Below, piece after piece: positions 22,820 to 33,914 of a stretch of DNA of 64,000 bases (position 1 is the stretch's first letter; each line of letters opens with the position of its first letter). The notes below the pieces were generated by a model, which ran no database searches, was not told the DNA's origin, and saw nothing but the letters and a program-made list of their open reading frames with translations. This DNA is from Lithodes maja (Eukaryota > Arthropoda > Malacostraca > Decapoda > Lithodidae). Where the stretch lies: positions 45,315-109,314 of the forward strand of contig JBAKBP010006555.1 in the NCBI GenBank assembly GCA_037953745.1. Direction: 5' to 3'. The position numbers and the translations under genes are program-made.

Positions 22820-25397
22820 TCATCTCCAAATTTAACATCCCCTGGATGGCCGTCGATCGGTGCACGAATTGCCGGAGCCTCTACAGAAGTTCTCTTTTGG
22901 ACCCAAAATTTCTAGTCTAGAATGCTGCTTCACGTGATTCTGCCTCCCCCTCTACGCCAAGCTGGGCACAGAGGTTCGAGATAGGAGAATTGTGTTACCG
23001 CTCCTTGGCTGCGCCAAAGTATTTTTCTACTGCACAATTGAGCTGCGTCCTCAAGTGCATAACGATTGGGGTACGGGAGTATATGCAAAGTCCTACCCGG
23101 CGCCCAGTATTAAGGTGAGTGCTCTCCCTGATGACTGGACAGAGTAAGGGCGGAACACTCCACGAAAGGTTTGTTAACAGTCCTCCGCGTATATGTACGC
23201 CGCGACTGTTTTACCTAACAAACAGCGATTTCCTTCAGCGGCGGATACTTCAGGACCAAGGGCCAGGTAGGGGTCCGCCGGTCGCCGGCCATCCTCTATG
23301 TATTGCCGGTAGTCATGGAATAATAGGCGGAATTGTTGAACATCCTCACCCTATTACCCCACTCAGACCTCGCGCTGTTCGCTGGGACGTAGATTTATCC
23401 CCAGGAAATTAAGTTTTTCCTAGGTAAGGGGTGATTCAATCCCCCCTGTTACTCCACATACAAATACGGCCGGGGATTTTCCTGTTTTTTGTAACATGAT
23501 GCTAGTTCCACATTCACTTAGGTCATTCATTTATGTCACTGCCCAACGGTAGCATAAGGACCTTGTGGGGTAAGAGTAACATTTATGAGTCAAGGTGCCA
23601 GCTGGGAGATGGCTTTCAAGATCCACTCTCGTGCGTGCCCCCAATGTCTGCCAGGTGGAGGGGTCTCTCTTTATTTATGTGTTCTTTGGACCATCAAGGG
23701 TAGGCATAGCTCACTCCAGGATTATTTTTTCCCACCTGTCTCAGTTGCCATTATGTCAAAATTCCGGCCATGTAGTATTGTTTTGTAAATTCCCCTTGGT
23801 AAGGCGGGCACATTAGTTCCCCTTATTTGTCCTCCCAACGGCCTTGTAAGGCTCCTAACGCGTGACCCCCTTCTAGGCCCACCCTCAGTCCGCCGGGAGT
23901 GATACTAAGCAGCTTTTCTTGTTTACCATTTAAAGTCAAGCATGGTCCCGGGGTAGCAGGTCGAGGTTGCACCGCGGCGGCTGCTCTTCCGGGCCATTCA
24001 ATCCCTTGTCAGTCCACGGCATGAAATCATCCCGCCGGGACAAATTAGAGTAGCAAGAGCCTAACCTCCATCAGTTTAACTCCATAGGAGTAGGCTGGAC
24101 CCCTCCCAGGTTCTCCGCTATGAGACTGGTGGAGGGGCCCCGTCGCAAATTTTCTCTACGATACGGTTTTCTACACAAAGGTTCGACAATCCCTGAGCTA
24201 CGCTTACCTACGCCGTGTCGGTTTATCAAGTTTTTGTCCCCTCTTTTTGGTTTCTAGGCCCCATAAGGTCCTTTTGGTTATTCACCTCACACTGTTTTAT
24301 GCGTGTAAGTTAACTTCGTGGTATTACGCCGAGGGAGCCCACTCCGCGCCGGCCATAATTGCTGACTAGTTGGTCTTTAGAATCTCGCTTGGTCGGGTTC
24401 AACTAATAACTTTCCATGCTCCCCTGGCGTATTACCTGGCATAGCCTCCTGGTCCTCCGATGCACAAGGAGAACTAGGAAGTTAATTTAAGTAACCTTAA
24501 GATATCAACCAGCTCTTCTGAGTGTTACGAGCTGTATGTTTACCCGTGAAGTGAGAGTTACCTCGATCCCAGATATGTTTTTCAGTTGTTTCTTTTTAAT
24601 CTTCAGGGAACTGAATCAATACCCGGTATACTTGCACACCGGGTCCGATCTCTCTCTCTTCACTATTAAGTTGTTTTAGGTATTCACAGCTTCGAGTTTT
24701 GGTGTACTGAGATAAGTGACACCCATTCTGGGCGAGAAAAAGGGGGGAGAGGATATGTGTATCCCAGTACAACCGGAAGGTATAACACCCCCCTCCGCCG
24801 GAAGACACAGGTTTCCAAGTATATCGGGAGTTGGCTCCCTCCGCCGGAATACACGGTCAAGCAGGGCAAAGCCAGGTACTGCTCCCGCCGGGGCAGAGCC
24901 CAGTCATGCTTTACGAGCTAGAAGCTCAAGGATTTATAATTTTTAAGTTTAAGTGAATCTTTAATTATGTTAGTATACTTGGTCCATGATTAATTCATTT
25001 AGAACCAAGCTTTTAAAGCTAGTAAAATTTGTTTTTATGTATGTAAAAGTTTTCTATCTTAAGTTGCAACTAGATAGTTGGTGAGTGTTCACCTAGTTAA
25101 GTGACATTGTGATGTTCACAAAAGATAAACTACTCACAAGTTTACAATCTGAGAAGAGTGATAAAAGTTTTGTATTAGCTGTTATTATCACATGGTACAA
25201 TAGGTCTCTCAAGTAGAGACCCTAAGTACGGAGCAGGACTTCTTCGAAGCAACGCACTGCTCACACTCTTTTGTATTTTTCTATATTGTATGTACACAAT
25301 AAAATGACTTATTCTGTTAAACGAATTCTGGTCGTTACCTTGCGGTAACGGAGGTAGGATATTGTTACGAATGTCCCCCTCCAGTCTTGGGAATTCA
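22820..25397. other. DIRS-like element 3' region without coding signal
   Basis: RT/RNase H, methyltransferase and tyrosine recombinase genes would be expected here in an autonomous DIRS element. Only short chance frames exist. CCGCCGG-type motifs recur (for example near 23276, 24033, 24796, 24840 and 24885). An AATAAA signal lies near 25300, shortly before the internal complementary region. Confidence 0.55.
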
Positions 25398-25504
25398 GGC
25401 AACATCGTCAATGATGAAGAGGCCACTATTAAATTATAGGTTTGATTCCCGTAGGGAAGTAATGAAAACCTAATATTTAGAAGGGGCCCCGGAATCATTG
25501 ACGA
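25398..25504. repeat. DIRS internal complementary region
   Basis: Read in reverse complement, it starts as the right terminus (GATTCCGGGGCCCC, then TTAGGTTTTCATTACTTCCC and GGGAATCAAACCTAT). It then passes without a gap into the left terminus (TTTAATAGTGGCC, then TCATCATTGACGATGTTGCC). It therefore equals the junction expected if the element ends were joined in a circle. Confidence 0.85.
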
Positions 25505-25570
25505 AGAGGGCCCTCCCAACCACCCCCTTCCCATTCGCTTGATATCTGGAGTTTTTATCTTGATATATCA

Positions 25571-25928
25571 GTGAAGGGAGAATGATGTGCTTGGCGAGAA
25601 GCGGCAAGAAGCCACAACGCAAGAAATCCACCGAATGTGGGAAGCGTTTTTATAACAGTAGTTAAGTATTAAAGTTTTTCATTGTTCTTCTCTTATTTTT
25701 TACGAAAGTGTTTTCGTAGTGGGTACCCGATCTATGACGACACCATAAGAGAAGTAGCGTTGCACTTATGAAGATGACTCTTGATTCCTCCCCGCGGGGG
25801 CTGATTCAAAACGGCCAACATGGGTGTTGAATGGAGACTATTATACTAATAGGCAACATCGTCAATGATTCCGGGGCCCCTACTAAATATTAGGTTTTCA
25901 TTACTTCCCTACGGGAATCAAACCTATA
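25571..25928. repeat. DIRS-like right inverted terminal repeat with extension
   Basis: It is the inverse of the left repeat up to about 25890, followed by about 40 bp (TTAGGTTTTCATTACTTCCC onward) absent from the left end but present in the internal complementary region. Confidence 0.85.
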
Positions 25929-26066
25929 TTTTGCTAGCTCAACTTGTATTCGCCTTCTGTCTTCTTTGTCTTTCTTTATTCTCCCTTCTCCTTCTTCTTT
26001 GTGTTTCACTTCTGTCTTTGCATTTGTTTCAGCAGAGTACATTGAGTCCATAGCCAGGGCAACATG
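25929..26066 (-). pseudogene. FEN/PIN-like protein, middle exon-like fragment
   Basis: Read on the minus strand: HVALAMDSMYSAETNAKTEV then KHKEEGEGRIKKDKEDRRRI and QVELAKY, where the DIRS-like element begins. The charged helical segment is the link between the N-terminal piece (ending IWIESYHIC at 26881) and the piece restarting at 18357 (THPLYYVSTQLYNIVNGRVA). It is bounded by a LINE 3' end on the right. Confidence 0.65.
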
Positions 26067-26880
26067 GGAGTACAAAGGAGTACAAAGGAAATCAAGCAAC
26101 AACAGGTCTAGTGACCCTTCTAGGCTGCTTGTCCTCCAAAACACTGAGGATCAAGTGTCCAAACAGTGGTTTAGAGTGGGTAAGGGAACATTGGAACTAC
26201 TGCCCTGGAACTAATGTCCATGGCAGGATTAGGAAGTTAGTAGGGGACAGAGGGGTTAGTAACTGAGGGGGGATCATATATAGTTATTCATTTGCAAACG
26301 CAGTCAATCGCGGGTTTGATGCAAGATATTTGTATAGGCGAAGTTTAAAAGAATCAACGGTGCTGCAGTCTATAACGTTTCGGGGAAGCCCATTCCACAA
26401 GTTGACAACTCGATTGAAGAAGAAATTCTTAGATTCGTGAGGGTTACAAGATTTACCAATAATTTTGCAACCGTTTCCCCACGTGTAATTAGATCGGTCG
26501 ATAGTGAAGTACTTACTACAGTTCATATTGTCGATGTTGTGATGATTTTGAAAACTTGAATTAAGTCTCCTCTTAATCTGCGCTGGGTTAAAGGAAATAT
26601 ATTTAATTCTCTAAGACGCTCCTCGTATGGTTTGTTTTTTAGGCTAGGTATCATTTTGGTAACTCTACGTTGAACTTGTTCTAGCTTGTTTATATCTTTT
26701 TGGTAATAAGGGCACCAGGATTGAATGCAGTATTCCAGAAGAGGGCGGACTAAGGAATTGTAAAGAGTTAAGATACCTTCTTTGGATTTATGCTCAAATG
26801 ACCTGCCTATAAAACCAATTATTTTGTTTGCCTTCTTAACAACTTCTGAACACTGTTGACTCGGTTTTAGGTTACAGATG
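26067..26880 (-). mobile_element. CR1-like LINE family B, 5'-truncated copy inside the nuclease-like gene
   Basis: The 3' end lies at 26067 with GTACAAAGGA repeats. It includes the last part of ORF2 from NLKPSQQCSEVVKKANKI to the C-terminus, with frameshifts near 26530. The 5' truncation is at 26880, directly against IWIESYHIC of the interrupted gene. Confidence 0.85.
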
Positions 26881-27530
26881 TGATAGGACTCTATCCAGAT
26901 GGCCACCTGATCAGGTGAGAGTCATATCCCTTTGAGTCCTCCAGGTAGCTTACCCTTTTTAATGTACGTTTGTTCACCAAACTGATCACTTGAGACTGAG
27001 TTCCATGACCCCTCATAGTGACGGCAGACATGAGCACCAGCAAGGAGGTCAGCCTTGGCATCTTTAGGCAGACAGTGGTCCATCTCATGCAGGTGCCATG
27101 TAATGTACCTTGCATACTGCCAATGGCCTGCAGCAAAGAATTATCCAAGCATCTGCATTAGACAATGTTGCTGGAGTACCCAATCACCTTCTCGTTCAGC
27201 ACGTAGGAATTGATGTGCAATGAGTGTAGGCAGTAGTAGACAATCCACCCATAGTCTTCCAGTCGGGTGTTGTTGGGCTTTTTCAATGTAAAGTGAGATT
27301 TCATCTAATGACTTCTCCCCATCTTTTAAGAAGTCATGCAGGAGGGCAACTGACACCATCCAAAATGCACGCATTGATCGAACCCATGACTTGCCATTCA
27401 TAATAGATTTCAAACACCCATATGCAGAGGAGACAAGAACATCCAGACCACTTCCCTTCATTACATTACCAATGCATCCGAGAGATGACATAAGTGTGTA
27501 CATTCCTCCTGGTCTAAGAATGACTGATGT
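26881..27530 (-). pseudogene. FEN/PIN-like protein, N-terminal region, broken
   Basis: Minus-strand reading: LWVDCLLLPTLIAHQFLRAE, then REGDWVLQQHCLMQML, a stop, FFAAGHWQYARYITWHLHEM, then LLAGAHVCRHYEGSWNSVSS and DQFGEQTYIK. A second stop lies inside GLKGI*LSPDQVAIWIES. I recall this order, an EGDW...FFAAGH..YARY block followed by a DQ..EQ block, as the N-terminus of the same multi-copy metazoan family that carries the FEN-like region. Function is unknown. At least two stops and a frameshift make it dead. Confidence 0.65.
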
Positions 27531-27609
27531 AAAGAGATTCGGTTAGAGTGCCCACTTAATATGTGTTCCCACAATATACAACTGCATGTCCACTGATAGA
27601 TTTATAGTG

Positions 27610-27988
27610 TTCATACCAAGATCACTTAGGGTTTTTCTTGTATCATGTTCTATGTGCCCATCTCCAGGTGATGTTATGGAAAGCTGCAGACCAGAAACAT
27701 CCACCCACTCTTGATATCACCAAGTATGGGTGGAAGATTGTGGATGGACTTCCATCACCTTGCATATCAAGCCCAGTTGCTCCACCTGATCTGATGGATG
27801 TGGTCAGCTGCAACTGCAAAGCAGAAGAGAAGCAATGCAGTACCCATGGATGCAGTTGTCGATCATCTGGAGTATCCTGTACATACTATTGCGTCTGTGT
27901 TGGAGGGTTATGTTATTGTATACCTCTCACCAAACAAGTTGAAGGAGAGGATGACTGTCTATTGTGGGAGGAAGATGACGATAATTAA
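27610..27988 (+). pseudogene. CXC-type cysteine-rich C-terminus of the same gene family, inverted copy
   Basis: Plus-strand reading: AHLQVMLWKAADQKHPP, DITKYGWKIVDGLPS, PPDLMDVVSCNCKAEEKQCS, then HGCSCRSSGVSCTYYCVCVG and a terminal acidic tail ending EEDDDN. The Cys spacing (CNC, CSC, CVC triplets) resembles tesmin/TSO1-like CXC domains. Its last codons match those at the end of the minus-strand copy (17230-17320). It therefore lies in the inverted repeat and faces away from the N-terminal piece beside it. Confidence 0.65.
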
Positions 27989-28577
27989 CAAGAACTGTAT
28001 CAGATAAATGATGAAAGTGATGAATTGTTAGAATAACTCAAAAGTAGTAATAGATACTCTCATAGTTTTTACTTTTAGTACATTTATCTGTTTGTTGTCT
28101 TGTCATATGTAAATATACACGCTTATGTGCTCAACATTCAACATTCTTTTACAGTTTTCTTTCATCTCAAAACCTAGGTTTATAGACAAAATTAATGTAT
28201 ATATCATTATCAAAATTGTGTTTGGCTCATTTTTTACAATTTCGGTCCCGAATCGCGGCCATTTTCAATTTAAGTCATGTTATCGACACCTTATAATCTT
28301 TTAATTAGTTCCATTGGATTCCTTATACCCAAAAACATTGGCTTAGACACCTAAATCAGAGTTCTATCTAACTTTATTCAAAGGTTATGGTCGATTCCAT
28401 ATTCTTGATGGTGGCCAGGGCAGCCATTTTGGATTTCTTCAATTTCTATAGATTCCCCAAAGATGTCACAGTGACATCCCATGGATCCGAGATTAGGAAC
28501 CCCCAAGCTTCATGAATATGCAAACAAAAATTGTACTATTAACAATGTCTAGGTTATCCTAATGGCAACTCGACTAT
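27950..28577. repeat. Outer terminal inverted repeat, right
   Basis: It is the inverted partner of 16714-17325 and ends AATGGCAACTCGACTAT. It includes the terminal codons and the whole 3' flank of the CXC fragment. Confidence 0.85.
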
Positions 28578-28607
28578 AAGGGGAGAGTTCTAGTTTGCTC
28601 CCTAGTC

Positions 28608-28890
28608 CTCTATCAAGCATTAACACATGTGATATCTCCCAAGACTCCCTTTCAAGATAAATTTGTACATTTTTCGGTAGAAAAATTTCCCTGCCCAAGG
28701 TCAGTTAATCCTAAATTTCAGACTCGCTATCGCTCGCCAGGAAAAACAATAGACACCTAAACAGTAAGAAAAGTTTTAATATTGACAAATGGGGCGAAAA
28801 GTTATAAAATAGCCAAGCCAATAGGGCAAACGCCTTAAAATGTCTCAACATTAATGGGGCTAAATATGAGGGAGCAAGGGGTTCAGAAAA
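28608..28890 (+). repeat. Dispersed repeat R1, copy 4
   Basis: It carries TTTCAAGATAAATTTGTAC, GACTCGCTATCGCTCGCCAG, ATAGACACCTA and TATGAGGGAGCAAGGGG in the R1 order. It is more diverged than copies 1-3 and starts about 30 bp after the outer TIR. Confidence 0.75.
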
Positions 28891-29137
28891 AAACGCCCTC
28901 AAGTGAAAATCTCCCCTTAACGCATGACCGTCGTCATACGAATATCTGCTGAACTCGCTCCTCGGATTGATTTACTCCAATTTTGGCCTGAATAGAATCC
29001 GTCTGTAGGCTGTTATTAATGTTTCGCAATCCCTACTAAGAAGTCGAGTCTATATACCATACTAACGCAAATATGATTAGTTTGACCGCTAATACAATTT
29101 TAAAATTGACAGGAATTGAAGGTCAATATGATCGAGA
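28891..29137. other. Unassigned spacer
   Basis: No feature recognised. Confidence 0.4.
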
Positions 29138-29607
29138 ATACACCGACGATTGTCAGTTTATTAAGTAGCTCAGTGGTAACCGTAATACACCGACGATTGT
29201 CAGTTTATTAAGTAGCTCAGTGGTAACCGTAATACACCGACGATTGTCAGTTTATTAAGTAGCTCAGTGGTAACCGTAATACACCGACGATTGTCAGTTT
29301 ATTAAGTAGCTCAGTGGTAACCGTAATACACCGACGATTGTCAGTTTATTAAGTAGCTCAGTGGTAACCGTAATACACCGACGATTGTCAGTTTATTAAG
29401 TAGCTCAGTGGTAACCGTAATACACCGACGATTGTCAGTTTATTAAGTAGCTCAGTGGTAACCGTAATACACCGACGATTGTCAGTTTATTAAGTAGCTC
29501 AGTGGTAACCGTAATACACCGACGATTGTCAGTTTATTAAGTAGCTCAGTGGTAACCGTAATACACCGACGATTGTCAGTTTATTAAGTAGCGCAGTGGT
29601 AACCGTC
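29138..29607. repeat. 47-bp tandem repeat, 10 copies
   Basis: The unit runs from TACACCGACGATTGTCAG through TTTATTAAGTAGCTCAGTGG to TAACCGTAA, at starts spaced exactly 47 bp. Copies appear identical, except that the last has GTAGCGCAGTGG. The segment TAGCTCAGTGGTAACCG resembles a tRNA A box. The array ends at the first base of the LINE at 29608. Confidence 0.95.
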
Positions 29608-29901
29608 CCCCGGCTCGGTGTAGAGAGCCGATTTTACAACATAGCCACCAGCACAAATCGTTGTCTAGCAAACCTCTGCAGGAAGGAGAACGTGGGATTC
29701 GTCGACACCTGGGACAATTTCTACTACGATGACTATTTGTTTTCGGACGATGGAGTTCATCTGAACCAGGTGGGAGCAGCACGTTTTGGGCGTCTTCTCA
29801 ACGATGCGGTGAAGGATTTTCGGAGAAGAAATCGACTCAGCACAGGACAACCAGGAAGGAGGACTGAAGACAGCGAGGACGGCAACCTACAAAGGAGTTA
29901 A
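29608..29901 (+). pseudogene. LINE family B ORF1, C-terminal part of SGNH-esterase domain
   Basis: It begins in PRLGVESRFYNIATSTNRC and keeps the C-terminal DGVHLNQVGAARFG block with the Asp/His pair of SGNH hydrolases. The nucleophile Ser block (GDS) and the GSND block are lost with the truncation. It ends in a stop just before the ORF2 region, as in the intact copy. Confidence 0.85.
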
Positions 29902-29927
29902 ATACTAATCCGTCAAGAACCGCGAAT

Positions 29928-32882
29928 TTGGATAAAGCTCCACCAACACGACCCAAATTAAAAACCGCCAGGGAAAACGACCGAGGGCCGAGGACAGCCA
30001 TGAATGTAAATGTAGATCCGACCAGAACCAAAAATTCGATGAAAGAACGTTCTGTGAGTTCTAAAACCGCAACTTTAAAGGTTTTCTATGCAAACGCTCG
30101 TAGCATACGCAATAAATTTTCAGATTTAGAGGAACTAGTGTTTACAGAAAATTATGATGTGATTGGCATAACAGAATCTTGGCTCAATACAGAAGATAGA
30201 GACTTTTTAGCAGAGTATTCACTTCCCGGTTATGTAATGTTTGAGAACAGCCGAATAAATAAAAATGGAGGTGGCGTTTTATTTTATATCAAAGAAAGTC
30301 TTAACCCGACCCTCGTGTCAAAACCTCAAATTGTGAACGTCGACACATCTTTTGTGCTAATAAAGAATAATAAAGGTACAAAAATAATACTTGCGTTAAT
30401 ATACAGACCTCCAGCTCAATCAGTGCAAACTGACCGAGAAATTTACGAACAAATTGCAGATGTAAGTAACTCACAAGATACTGTAATTTTTGGCGACTTT
30501 AATTTACCTGTGACCAAGTGGGGCGATACTCTTACTTCACACTCCGGACATGACTTGTATACGAACTTGCAAGAGAGTTCGCTTTATCAATTTGTTCGAA
30601 CGCCGACCCGTGGTAATAACGTTCTTGACATTGTACTTGCAACAAAAGAAGAATTGATAGAGAATTTGAATGTTGGTGATGAATTCAGTAACAGCGACCA
30701 TCGTACGATAACTTTCACTTTAAAGTTTACTAGTAACGAACCAAATAGTAGCATCGAAAAAGTCCCTAATTTCAAGAAAGCAAACTTCCATAAACTTAGA
30801 TCTATGTTTAAAGAAACTGACTGGAGCTTTTTAATTAACAATAACGACATAAATACATCTTGGAAGTTATTCGAAACCACTTACCTAAAAGCAGTGCAAG
30901 ACTGCATACCATCGAAATTACGGCATCCAGGCCATAATAATAAGCCCAAATGGTGGAATAAAGATATTTCAAACTGCCTACTTGTTAAAAAATTTGCTAA
31001 TGATAGATTAAAATCCTCACAAAATGACAAAGAACGGGTGAAATTTGTAGAGCTACGACGCAAAGCCAAAAAGTTAATTAAGCAAAGTAAAAAGACCTTA
31101 GAGTTACATATTGCGAATTAAAGTAAAACAAACCCGAAAGAATTCTATAGTTATATCAGAAAGAAAAAAGTAGTTACTTCAACTGTTGGACCGTTAGTCG
31201 ATGAAAATGGAGAATACACCAAAGACGAAGTACAAATGAGTAATGCCCTCAATACCTTCTTTGCATCAGTTTTTACAACAGAAGACCTCAGTGATATCCC
31301 TACACCATCGCCGATTCAGATTGATAATTCAGATGTTCTAAGCAATATCACTGTTACAGAGAGAGAAGTATTGAATTGTTTAGATAAACTCAAGGTAAAT
31401 AAAACGCCAGGACCTGATACAATCTCGCCTAGAGTTCTAAAGGAAGCTAAGGATGAGCTCTCCAAACCACTGACATTACTATTCAATAAATCCTTGGAGT
31501 CTGGAACTATGCCTGATCAGTGGAAGCTAGCCAACGTAACACCGATATTAAAAAAAAAGGCAGCAAATCCCTACCCAGTAACTATCGTCCAATTAGCTTA
31601 ACCTCAGTTGTATGTAAAATGCTAGAAACGGTCATACGAGACAGACTCGTAAATCACTTAGAGGAAAATAACATACTTAAAGATATTCAACACGGTTTTC
31701 GTAAAAAACGTTCCTGTTTAACAAACCTCTTGGACTTCTTCCACGATATCCTGAACCTCTACGATCAGAGTAAAGCTGTAGATATTATATACCTTGATTT
31801 TCAAAAGGCCTTTGACAAAGTTCCCCACAAACGTTTACTGCTAAAACTAAAAGCGCATGGAATACAAGACGGTGTGTTGAAATGGATAGAAAATTGGCTC
31901 AGCAACAGAAAGCAAAGGGTAGTCATAAACGGTACAGCATCTAGATGGACCAATGTAAGTAGCGGGGTACCCCAGGGATCGGTACTAGGACCAATTCTCT
32001 TTCTAATTTACATCAACGACATAGATGAGGGTCTCACCTGTACAATCTCAAAGTTTGCTGACGATACAAAAATTGCAAATAGCGTACTCTCAAAAGAACA
32101 AGTTGACGATATGCAACACAATCTAGATAAATTGTCATGTTGGGCCCAAATTTGGCAAATGAGTTTCAATGCGGATAAATGTAAAGTACTACATGTCGGA
32201 TACCTAAATGAGAAAGCAAACTATTCGATGAATGGCACTCAGCTTAAGAATGTAAACAGAGAAACCGATCTTGGAGTAACAATATCGAGTAACCTAAAAC
32301 CGAGTCAACAATGTTCAGAAGTTGTTAAGAAGGCAAACAAAATAATTGGCTTTATAGGCAGGTCATTTGAGCAGAAATCCAAAGAAGTTATCCTAACCCT
32401 TTACAATTCCTTAGTCCGCCCTCTTCTGGAATACTGCGTTCAATCCTGGTGCCCTTATTACCAAAAAGATATAAACAAGCTAGAACGAGTTCAACGTAGA
32501 GTTACCAAAATGATTCCTAGCCTAAAGAACAAACCATATGAAGAGCGTCTTAAATAATTAAATCTATTTCCTTTAACCCCAGCGCAGATTAAGAGGCGAC
32601 TTAATTCAAGTGTTCAAAATCATCAAAGGCATCGACAATATGAACTGTAGTAAGTACTTCACTATCGACCAATCTAACTACACGCGGGGAAACGGTTGCA
32701 AAATTATTGGTAAATCTTTTAACTCACACGAATCTAAGAATTTCTTCTTCAATCGAGTTGTCAACTTGTGGAATGGGCTTCCCCGAAACGTTATAGACTG
32801 CATCACCGTTGATTCATTTAAACTCCGCCTAGACAAATATCTCTCATCAAACCCGCGACTGACTGCGTTTGTAAATGAATAA
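29928..32882 (+). pseudogene. LINE family B ORF2, broken
   Basis: Endonuclease motifs (YANARS, ITESW, YRPP, GDFNLP, NSDHRT) lie in the first 260 codons, followed by the RT boxes (YLDFQKAFD, GVPQGSVLGP, FADDTK). Against the intact copy it has a TAA at 31119-31121 where the other has CAA, an expanded A run near 31550 that shifts the frame, and a TAA near 32555 with a shift near 32580. The few differences from the 40126-43077 ORF indicate recent decay. Confidence 0.9.
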
Positions 32883-33108
32883 CTTTATTTTATCCCCCCC
32901 TCAGTTACTAACCCATCTGTCCTCTACTAACTTCCTAATCCTGCCACGGACAATAGTTCCAGGGCAGTAATTCCCTTTCCAATGTTCCCTTACCCACTCT
33001 AAACCACTGTTTGGACACTTAATCCTCAGTGTTTTGGAGGACAAGCAACCTAGAAGTGTCACTAGATCTGTTGTTGTTTGATTTCCTTTTTACTCCTTTG
33101 TACTCCTT

Positions 33109-33914
33109 TGTAATAGGCATACATTCAAAGTGTAGGAGTTCGAGCCCCTCGGACGTAGTTTGTTATTTTGTTAATTCGTAATTTGGATAATTTTAAACTA
33201 ATATAGGGTAGCCTACAATGTTAAACACTAGTTAAAGTATATAGAGTTAAAAAAGTATATGTTTCTTGATTACAATAGGCCTACAATATTATCGAATCTA
33301 CTGTTATTACACTAACTACCATAATGTAACTAACCTAATTGCTAACTTAATTTTATCCTTTCATAAATTAACTTATTGTGTCCTAACTTAATCTTATATC
33401 CTAACCTTGATTACCATATCCTAGTTTATATCCTAAACTACAGTATTATTGCATATAATAACCCCAGACACTCAACACGTATTATATATGAAATTAACAC
33501 ATTATCTGCAAATTATGTTATTTCACTTCGTATTATGTAATTCTAAGTAAAAACTAAAACAAACCAAAATATATCAATACAAAAATATCGCTGCCACGGG
33601 AGACAGGTTAGTAACCTGTTGAGTACCGGTACCCTCTTTGTAACTTTATTTTGGCTACCGGTACCATTAGACATAATTATTTAGCTTAAATAGGGCCTCC
33701 AGCGATTAGCAGGCTTTGAACTATCTCACTTAACCCTTTTACTACCACAAACCCTTCTTAAACTGCACACAATCGTCTAAATATAGCTAGAATATATTAT
33801 GTTGTCGTCGCCAGCAAAGAAGTGCATGGTTAATATTACAGCCAGTGTCTCCCGCAAAAAAAAAAAAAAAAAAAATAATTACGATTATTGAAGATAAATG
33901 CAATCAATAGCGGT
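33109..33914. other. AT-rich spacer with MITE remnants and an A-run
   Basis: A B-box-like GAGTTCGAGCCCC occurs near 33138. A partial TTAACCC-type MITE core (GGGCCTCCAGCGATTAGCAG, AATCGTCTAAATATAGCTAG) lies at about 33690-33800 and matches 57870-57975. A run of about 22 A lies near 33860. No gene seen. Confidence 0.5.

Larger units (their letters stand above)
18358..25928 (+). mobile_element. DIRS-like retrotransposon, non-autonomous (gag-like ORFs only)
   Basis: The inverted terminal repeats are 18361-18676 and 25571-25928, the right one with a roughly 40-bp 3' extension. An internal complementary region (25398-25504) is the complement of the right end joined to the left end. This three-part layout is diagnostic of DIRS elements, which replicate through circles. 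Inside are gag-like ORFs at 20098-22819. About 2.6 kb after them lacks any recognisable RT, RNase H, methyltransferase or tyrosine recombinase. The insertion splits the nuclease-like gene, whose codons rejoin (AAAATAT with CATACTC) across it. No long target duplication is visible. Confidence 0.8.
16714..28577 (-). mobile_element. TIR-bounded element carrying a broken FEN/PIN-like nuclease gene, with nested insertions
   Basis: The outer boundaries are inverted copies beginning ATAGTCGAGTTGCCATT. About 610 bp pairs on each side (16714-17325 with 27950-28577). Inside, a gene on the minus strand can be read in order: 27530-26881, then after a LINE fragment 26066-25929, then after a DIRS-like element 18357-17227. 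Removing the two insertions leaves one collinear protein family. The right inverted repeat also contains the gene's C-terminal coding end in plus orientation. An alternative reading is two opposite copies of a gene-bearing repeat. Confidence 0.65.
29608..33108 (+). mobile_element. CR1-like LINE family B, 5'-truncated copy
   Basis: It is nearly identical to the copy at 39904-43994, in opposite orientation. It lacks the first two thirds of ORF1 and ends in the same 3' UTR and a TCCTTTGTAC-type tail at about 33085-33108. Confidence 0.9.

Noticed and set aside
29138..29607. 47-bp direct repeats as a possible CRISPR or tRNA cluster
   Set aside because: The units are contiguous with no spacers, and only an A-box-like motif is present without a B box or cloverleaf.
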